A DNA stretch of 64,000 nucleotides, taken from NCBI GenBank assembly GCA_035701265.1, contig DASSNU010000007.1, forward strand, positions 1 to 64,000. The letters run 5' to 3'. Under the pieces are notes generated by a model. That model had not been told where the DNA came from and ran no database searches. It was given only the letters and a program-made list of their open reading frames with translations. This document shows positions 58,689 through 64,000 of this stretch, in pieces. Made by a program: the position numbers and the translations under genes. The stretch comes from DASSNU01 sp035701265. GTDB lineage: Bacteria > Gemmatimonadota > Gemmatimonadetes > Gemmatimonadales > Gemmatimonadaceae. Every line of letters starts with the position of its first letter. Positions within the stretch are counted from its first letter, which is position 1.

Positions 58689-59822
58689 ATGAGCACACCA
58701 CCGTCCCCCAGTGGGCCGCCGCGAGCCAGCAGCGTTGCACATCGTTCTCGCTGGGCACGTGCACTCGCCATCACCGCGATCCTCCTGTCCATCGTACTGG
58801 TGACAGTGTTGGTGATGCTTCGGAGTGCGGGATCGTCCGGCGTTGCGGACGCGATGGGGGCGTTCTGGAACGGTGCATTCGGCTCGTGGGACGCCTTCAC
58901 GTCATCCACTCTCGTTCGTGCGACGCCGCTCGTGCTCACCGGGCTCGCAGTCGCGCTCGCCTTTCAGGCGGGGGTGTGGAACATCGGTGCCGAGGGACAG
59001 CTCCTGGCAGGCGCGGCGGCCGCCACGGCGGTGGCGCTTGGCACGGAGCGGTTCTTCGGCGCGGCGACACCCGTGGTCGCACTCATCGCCGGCGTGATTG
59101 CTGGAGCCGCATGGGCCGGGATCGCCGGATACCTCCGGATACGGTTCGGCGTGCTGGAGGTCATCAGTACGATTCTGCTCAACTTCGTCGCGCTGTACGC
59201 AGTGGGCTATCTGGTGCGTGGACCATTACAGGAGCCCACTGGTATTTACCCGCAGAGCACGACGCTCCCGCTCGACACGCGACTGCCCTGGTTGGTGCCC
59301 GGGAGCAGACTGCACATCGGGTTCGCGCTCGCGCTCGCCGCTGCGGCGGCGGTGTGGTGGGGATTGCGATCGACCGCGGCAGGATTTCGCGTGCGTGCCA
59401 CCGGTTACAATCCCGATGCCGCATCGGTTGCAGGGCGGATCGACGTCGACCGCACGATGATGTCGGTGTTTCTTACCAGTGGCGCCCTTGCCGGTCTTGC
59501 CGGAGCGATCGAGGTGACTGGTGTCACCTTTGCCCTTTACGAGAATCTCTCCCCGGGGTACGGCTACATCGCCATCGCCGTCGCGCTACTCGCCGGCCTG
59601 CACCCGCTCGGCACGGTGGCCGCGGGGATCCTCTTCGGTGCGCTGAACGCGGGGACGCTGGCCATGCAGCGCGATGCCGGCGTCCCCGCAGTAGTGGCAT
59701 TCATCGTCGAAGGCGCGCTCATCCTGATCGCGCTTGCCGCAATGCACCGGCAGTTCGGGCTCGTCCGCCTCGGACAGGAATTTGTCCGCTTTACTCGGCG
59801 CGAGCCACGTTCCGCATCGTGA
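58689..59822 (+). CDS. Nucleoside ABC transporter permease 1
   Basis: 377 residues, about 9-10 TM helices, BPD_transp_2 family (YufP-like). The conserved core is LTGLAVALAFQAGVWNIGAEGQLLAGA, later FGVLEVISTILLNFVALY and YGYIAIAVALLAGLHPLGTV. Together with permease 2, the BMP lipoprotein and the two-domain ATPase it would form a complete importer for nucleosides. ATG 58689 with GAGG upstream. The stop overlaps the start of permease 2 (GTGA). Confidence 0.92.
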   Translation: MSTPPSPSGPPRASSVAHRSRWARALAITAILLSIVLVTVLVMLRSAGSSGVADAMGAFWNGAFGSWDAFTSSTLVRATPLVLTGLAVALAFQAGVWNIGAEGQLLAGAAAATAVALGTERFFGAATPVVALIAGVIAGAAWAGIAGYLRIRFGVLEVISTILLNFVALYAVGYLVRGPLQEPTGIYPQSTTLPLDTRLPWLVPGSRLHIGFALALAAAAAVWWGLRSTAAGFRVRATGYNPDAASVAGRIDVDRTMMSVFLTSGALAGLAGAIEVTGVTFALYENLSPGYGYIAIAVALLAGLHPLGTVAAGILFGALNAGTLAMQRDAGVPAVVAFIVEGALILIALAAMHRQFGLVRLGQEFVRFTRREPRSAS

Positions 59823-60718
59823 CTCTCGAGCCATTTCTCCAGGCGGCAGTCCGCACCGCCACGCCACTCGCACTCGCGGCACTGGGCGAGACGGTGGTCG
59901 AGCGCGCCGGCATCATCAACATCGGACTCGAAGGGATCGTCCTGGCCGGTGCATTCGGAGGACTGCTGGGTGCTGGGACGGGGAGCGTCGCCCTGGGATT
60001 CGTGGCAGCGGCGGCTGCCGGGCTCGCGCTCGGATGTGTGTTCGCGCTCTTCGCTGTGACGCTGCGCGCCGATCAGATCATTGCGGGCACGGGGATCAAT
60101 CTGCTTGCGCTGGGACTTACCGGAACTCTCTACCGCCAGCTCTACGGCGCAGGTGGTGCGGCGCTCTCCATCCCGACCACGGGGCCGGTCGCACTGCCGG
60201 TGCTCTCCCATCTCCCGGTGGCAGGAGGGATGCTGTTCTCCCAGGCATGGCCGACGTATCTGGTGTATGCACTGATCCCGGCCATCTGGTGGATGCTCTA
60301 TCGCACACACGCTGGGCTGGCGCTCCGGGCGGTGGGGGAGCGGCCGGAGGCAGCCGTTGTTGCGGCCGTGCCGATCGGTCGGGTGCGATGGATGGCGGTA
60401 TCGGCCGGTAGCGTCCTTGGTGGTCTCGCAGGCGGCATGTTGGTGCTCGCTCAGGCAGGGACGTTCGCCGAGAACATGTCCGCCGGCCGCGGGTTCATCG
60501 CCATCGGCATCGTCGTCCTCGGCCGCTGGCACCCCGTGGGAGTGGGGATTGCCGCGTTCATCTTCGGCGGCGCGAGTGCGTTGCAGTTCCTCTTTCAGGC
60601 GGCGGGGTGGCATCTCCCATACCAGCTCTTCCTCGCATTCCCATACGTGCTGACGCTCGTCGCGCTCGCTGCTGCCCGAGGACGAACCGCCGCACCCGCA
60701 TCACTCGGCCGACCGTAG
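59819..60718 (+). CDS. Nucleoside ABC transporter permease 2
   Basis: 299 residues, about 8-9 TM helices, same family as permease 1 but the shorter YufQ-like type. The hallmark is TPLALAALGETVVERAGIINIGLEGIVLAGAF; also ADQIIAGTGINLLALGLTG and GRGFIAIGIVVLGRWHPVG. GTG 59819 overlaps the permease 1 stop. The last residues continue after the final helix as a short Arg/Ala tail. A metallophosphoesterase reading frame follows 2 nt later. Confidence 0.92.
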   Translation: MTLEPFLQAAVRTATPLALAALGETVVERAGIINIGLEGIVLAGAFGGLLGAGTGSVALGFVAAAAAGLALGCVFALFAVTLRADQIIAGTGINLLALGLTGTLYRQLYGAGGAALSIPTTGPVALPVLSHLPVAGGMLFSQAWPTYLVYALIPAIWWMLYRTHAGLALRAVGERPEAAVVAAVPIGRVRWMAVSAGSVLGGLAGGMLVLAQAGTFAENMSAGRGFIAIGIVVLGRWHPVGVGIAAFIFGGASALQFLFQAAGWHLPYQLFLAFPYVLTLVALAAARGRTAAPASLGRP

Positions 60719-60720
60719 AG

Positions 60721-60885
60721 ATGCTCTCCGGTTGGGACATCGCTGCGGGCGCGGCGCTCGTGACCGCAACCGCCAGCATCGCGGCCGCCTTCGCGCGAGC
60801 CTCTCGGGCGCTCCGCCTCGTTGCCGTTGATGTACCGATCCCCGGGTTGCCAGCAGCGTTCGACGGTTATCGCATCGGCGGTTGA
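60721..60885 (+). pseudogene. N-terminal fragment of a metallophosphoesterase gene (frame 1)
   Basis: 54 residues: a hydrophobic N-terminus (AAGAALVTATASIAAAFA) then VDVPIPGLPAAFDGYRIGG and TGA. The end is exactly the stretch that precedes LSDLHHG in YkuE/YaeI-type membrane-anchored phosphoesterases. The rest of that protein continues in another frame at 60882. One missing base near 60881-60883 (a GGTTTG written GGTTG) would join them, so this is probably a frameshift or sequencing error rather than a separate gene. Confidence 0.65.
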
Positions 60886-61592
60886 GCGACATGCATCACG
60901 GGCCGTACGGCAGCACCGGCCACGTATGTCGTGCCGCTCTCTTGATCGCGGAACATCACCCCGATCTCATTGCGCTGCTCGGAGACTACGGGCGCTCGCA
61001 TCGCTGGGCGCCTCGCCTGTCGCGATGGGCGTACACGCGCACGTTCGCCTCGCTCGGCGCTTGCCTCCGCGAGCTGCACGCACCGGATGGCGTCGTGGCG
61101 GTGCTCGGCAACCACGATCATCTGGTTAGCGCAGATGATGTCGCTCGATGGTTGACCCAGCAGGGCATCCATGTACTGGTGAACGATCACATCCTGATTC
61201 GCCGCGCGAATGCGTTCCTGGCCGTGGGCGGAGTGGACGACGCGGAGCGAGGAACCGTGGATCCAGCCGGCGGATGCGCGACGGTCGACGCGACGGTCCC
61301 GCGGATCGTGCTCTCGCACAACCCTGATGGCGTGCTCATGCTCGCACCTGAGGCGCGCGCCGACGTCGTCCTCTCAGGCCACACGCATGGCGGGCAGATC
61401 GTGCTGCCAGTGGTCGGGGCACTCGTGCGCAACTGCACGATCTGCGGGGCACACTACACACGCGGATGGATTCCGAACCCGCGGGCTCCGCTCTTCGTGA
61501 CGAGTGGTGTGGGAGCGCAGATCCCCATGCGTATCGGGACGACTCCGGAGGTGGTACTGCTGACGCTGCGTCGGGGTCAGCAGCCGGCGTAG
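60882..61592 (+). CDS. Metallophosphoesterase catalytic part (frame 2)
   Basis: 236 residues from a TTG that overlaps the preceding stop (TTGA). Calcineurin-type motifs: LSDMHHG (Asp and His), LLGDYGRS (GD), VLGNHDHL (GNHD), IVLSHNPDG and the terminal SGHTHGGQI. These give two-metal phosphoesterase activity; relatives act on lipid headgroups or UDP-diacylglucosamine. The first motif begins two residues after the TTG, so this frame alone would lack the membrane anchor. Its 3' end overlaps the convergent lipoprotein gene by 16 bp. Confidence 0.85.
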   Translation: MSDMHHGPYGSTGHVCRAALLIAEHHPDLIALLGDYGRSHRWAPRLSRWAYTRTFASLGACLRELHAPDGVVAVLGNHDHLVSADDVARWLTQQGIHVLVNDHILIRRANAFLAVGGVDDAERGTVDPAGGCATVDATVPRIVLSHNPDGVLMLAPEARADVVLSGHTHGGQIVLPVVGALVRNCTICGAHYTRGWIPNPRAPLFVTSGVGAQIPMRIGTTPEVVLLTLRRGQQPA

Positions 61593-62566
61593 GGGCTTTC
61601 CCATCGGCGTGTCCACCCCTGTTCCGTCCGCTCGAGCACCACGTAGACATCGCCCTCGTAGTGCACCGCATCGAGCAGGAGGATCGGGTGGCCCACAGAC
61701 GGGAGATTCACGGCACCGAGGATTTCCGTGCCGGTGACTTCCGTTTCACTCCCGGAGGACCGCGACCAATACGCTGGACCGAAGCGCTGAGCCGTGCTGT
61801 CGCGCTCCGCGACGAGCAGCAGATGCTCTTCCTGTGGCGCCGCTTCCTGGGGGAGTCGGCGTGTCAGCTCCGCTACCACGGCCGTCTTCCCGGTCACCGG
61901 TGTGAATCGGTACGCCACACGGACCACGAACGGAATTCCTCGGAAAACGCTGTCGGTGGAGAGTACCGATGCGATGCGCGTGAGCTCCGCGGCAAGACGT
62001 GCCGAGTCCGACTGCGGGAGCGATTCCAGCGGTTGCATCGGGATCGGATGAGCGCGATTGGCGGGGAGGCCGAACGTCCAGGATGGCAGCGCGCCGGTGA
62101 TTCCTTCGGGCGCAACCAATCCCGACGGCCAATCGGGGCACCGCGGACCCTCGGCGGAAATGCTGACGTCGGCAAGGCGGCCGTGTCCCACAAGACCAGT
62201 CGGCGCGAACAGGTCGACAGCGGTGCCGTCGAGCGCCCGGGTATCGACGGAGATCGTGTCCTCCAGCGACAGCCGTGCGGGGAGCACCACGGAAACGGCG
62301 GCGGAGTCGCCTCCTGCCACCACGAGGACTTTCCCCAGTCTCACGCCCCACGACACGGCCGGCGGCACAGCAACGCTCTCGGCTGGGGGCGGCGGCACCG
62401 TGCGAGTGGAATCCACCGGCGGCGGGGTGTTCCCGCGCTCGCATCCGGCGAGCGTGATGCCTGCGGCGATGGCGGCGATCACGGCACACGGCCAGCGATC
62501 CGCACGGAGTGCGCACATGCGCGAGAATCTCGGGCCACAGGTGCCAGCCGTCAACGCACGCCGCAT
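61577..62566 (-). CDS. Lipoprotein of unknown function
   Basis: 329 residues. A hydrophobic segment ends in the lipobox ITLAGC (Cys near 42), then a Pro-rich linker and a mainly beta-strand domain of no recognised family, with several Cys including GC at the very end. Probably a periplasm-facing or surface lipoprotein. ATG 62566 directly follows the stop of the upstream MFS gene; ATG 62518 would give a more normal signal peptide. Its 3' end overlaps the convergent metallophosphoesterase by 16 bp. Confidence 0.6.
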   Translation of the reverse strand: MRRALTAGTCGPRFSRMCALRADRWPCAVIAAIAAGITLAGCERGNTPPPVDSTRTVPPPPAESVAVPPAVSWGVRLGKVLVVAGGDSAAVSVVLPARLSLEDTISVDTRALDGTAVDLFAPTGLVGHGRLADVSISAEGPRCPDWPSGLVAPEGITGALPSWTFGLPANRAHPIPMQPLESLPQSDSARLAAELTRIASVLSTDSVFRGIPFVVRVAYRFTPVTGKTAVVAELTRRLPQEAAPQEEHLLLVAERDSTAQRFGPAYWSRSSGSETEVTGTEILGAVNLPSVGHPILLLDAVHYEGDVYVVLERTEQGWTRRWESPYAGC

Positions 62567-63928
62567 CTAGACGCTCACCGGCGGAGCCGCGTCCACGGCG
62601 ACGGCCGCCTGGCCCGCATCCACATCGACGAACGCCAGGACCGCAGCTCCGACCAGGAAGAAGGCGATGACGGAGAGAATTCCGCTACGGCTTGAGCCGG
62701 TGTGGAGCACGGTTTCGCCATACAGGAGCGGCCCGAAGATGCCGGCGAACTTGTCGCACACGGCAAAGAAGCCGAAGAATTCTCCGGAATCCGCACGTGG
62801 GATCATGCTGGCGAAGAGGGATCGACTGAGTGCCTGCGTGCCGCCCTGCACGGTACCGACAAGGAACGCCAGGATGAAGAAGTGGGTGGCCGTCCGCATG
62901 AAGTACCCGACCACTGAGATCAGCACGTACATCGCCAGCCCAACGAAGATCGAGCGTTTCGCACCGATCCGCCGGGCCAGACGGCCGAAGAGAAAGGCGA
63001 ACGGAATGCCGACGAACTGGACGAGGAGGATGGCACCGATCAGCGCGCCGGAGCCGATGCCGAGCTGCTGGCCATAGAGCGACGCCATCCGGATGATCGT
63101 CCCGATGCCGTCGTTGTAGATGAGAAACGCGAGCAGCATGAGGAACGCACTCCGGTATCCGCGCAGGTGCGACAGGGTCGTGCGAAGACCGTGCAGTGCC
63201 GTTCGGATTGCGTTGCGTCGCGCTCGGGATGAGCGCGCCCGTGTTGCCGGTGGCTCCGGAACACGGCGAAAAAGCGGAATGGAGAAGACCGCCCACCAGA
63301 TGGCTACCGTGACGAACGCGATACGTACGGGGAGGGTGCGCTCCGCCGGCGTGAGCGACTGACCACTGGGAAATCCGAACCATCCTGGTCTGAGAATCCA
63401 CGCGAGCTGCACGGCCATCAGAAGCCCGCTCCCCAGATACCCGAGCGCATAGCCAGCGGTCGATACGCGATCGATCTCGTCGTCCCGCGCCACGTGCGGA
63501 AGGAGCGCGTCGTAGAACACGAAGCTGCCGTTGAGGCCCACGGTCGTGATACCAAACAGCACCGACGCCAGGATCCACTGCCCCGCGGTGATGAAGAACA
63601 TCCCGCCCACGCCGAGCACACCGAGGGCGAGAAAGGCCCCGAGGAAATGCTTGCGGCGTCCGGTGACGTCCGCGATGGCACCGAGCACCGGCCCCGTGAT
63701 GGCGATGACCGCGAGCGCGAGGCTCGTCGTCCGGGCGAAATGCACCGTCGCCATCGGTGCAGACGTACCCGCCGACGCCACCGTGGCGTAGTAGATGGGA
63801 AAGAGAGCAGTGACGATGGTGAGCACCACCGCCGAGTTCGCCCAATCGTAGAGCGCCCAGGCACGAAGCTCCGGCCGCGTGAGGCCAGCGGCGGTGAGGA
63901 ATCGTTCGACGATCTTGGTGGCCGGCAC
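62567..63928 (-). CDS. UMF1/Atg22-type MFS transporter
   Basis: 453 residues, about 12 TM helices. The N-terminal family mark is RAWALYDWANSAVVLTIVTALFPIYY. Other features are ADVTGRRKHF in loop 2-3, GYLGSGLLMAVQL, and a Ser/Arg-rich central loop (RARSSRARRN) before the second half, which has GGTQALSRSLFASMIP. Bacterial members have unknown substrates; the eukaryotic relative exports amino acids from vacuoles. GTG 63928 is the only start that keeps the N-terminus. The lipoprotein gene begins immediately after its stop. Confidence 0.88.
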   Translation of the reverse strand: MPATKIVERFLTAAGLTRPELRAWALYDWANSAVVLTIVTALFPIYYATVASAGTSAPMATVHFARTTSLALAVIAITGPVLGAIADVTGRRKHFLGAFLALGVLGVGGMFFITAGQWILASVLFGITTVGLNGSFVFYDALLPHVARDDEIDRVSTAGYALGYLGSGLLMAVQLAWILRPGWFGFPSGQSLTPAERTLPVRIAFVTVAIWWAVFSIPLFRRVPEPPATRARSSRARRNAIRTALHGLRTTLSHLRGYRSAFLMLLAFLIYNDGIGTIIRMASLYGQQLGIGSGALIGAILLVQFVGIPFAFLFGRLARRIGAKRSIFVGLAMYVLISVVGYFMRTATHFFILAFLVGTVQGGTQALSRSLFASMIPRADSGEFFGFFAVCDKFAGIFGPLLYGETVLHTGSSRSGILSVIAFFLVGAAVLAFVDVDAGQAAVAVDAAPPVSV

Positions 63929-63933
63929 AGCGA

Positions 63934-64000
63934 TCAGGCCGAGTGCACGAGTTGCAGACGAAGCGCAGAGACCCGCGTGCGAATGGCAACGCCCAGATGC
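63934..64000 (-). CDS. Possible 3' end of an upstream gene (partial)
   Basis: On the minus strand the last 67 bases read as an open frame ending LRLQLVHSA and a TGA at 63936-63934, six bases before the GTG of the MFS gene. This close spacing resembles the operon style here, but only 21 codons are visible, so it could be chance. Confidence 0.3.
   Translation of the reverse strand, partial: HLGVAIRTRVSALRLQLVHSA

Overview
The window is about 64 kb of a GC-rich bacterial chromosome. It is densely coded, with many 4-nt ATGA/GTGA gene overlaps and frequent GTG/TTG starts. Several features suggest a Gemmatimonadota (Gemmatimonadaceae-like) genome: secreted carboxypeptidase-regulatory-domain proteins, tandem small outer-membrane beta-barrels, a large secreted metzincin, PqqD-like proteins and the GC content. 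This assignment is inference, because there is no rRNA here to confirm it. No phage, insertion sequence, CRISPR array, tRNA or rRNA was recognised.

Left part (1-13.3 kb): the 5' part of a MoeB/ThiF-type adenylyltransferase and a Crp/Fnr regulator run leftward. Divergent from them is a long membrane-anchored protein whose N-terminus resembles the H-cluster domain of [FeFe]-hydrogenases. Next come a leftward operon (PafA-like phosphatase, secreted regulatory-domain protein, Smr protein), a phytoene-dehydrogenase-like oxidoreductase and four tandem outer-membrane beta-barrel genes.

Arginine region (13.3-20.6 kb): leftward argC-argB-argD-(argA-like GNAT) and rightward argR, argG-argH. Two 19-bp palindromes with the same plan (TATGC-N9-GCATA) lie at the argC and argG promoters and look like ArgR operators. 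The argC mRNA is probably leaderless.

Middle (20.7-33.3 kb): a divergent Nramp transporter, an M23 peptidase, a cold-shock gene with a long structured leader, ispG, a RelA/SpoT-like HD protein with an altered HD motif, free-methionine-sulfoxide reductase, a metzincin/Wzc-like/PqqD operon, a cupredoxin lipoprotein and a DsbA-like lipoprotein.

Histidine operon (33.4-41.2 kb): a complete single-operon pathway, hisG-hisDC(fused)-hisH-hisA-hisB-hisF-hisN-hisIE. It is preceded by a promoter, a 27-codon His-rich leader peptide (7 His) and a rho-independent attenuator with an evident competing pairing. This is a textbook-type transcription attenuator and the strongest regulatory find in the window.

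Right part (41.2-64 kb): murB, a DASS transporter, hydrolases and a segregation locus (mnmG, a SIMPL protein, a 0.78-kb non-coding stretch with parS-like sites and 13-bp repeats, parA, parB, a TM/coiled-coil protein and a bactofilin). This arrangement is typical of origin-proximal DNA. It is followed by a BMP-type nucleoside ABC transporter operon carrying Nif3 and MFS genes, a metallophosphoesterase gene that appears frameshifted, a lipoprotein and a UMF1-type MFS protein.
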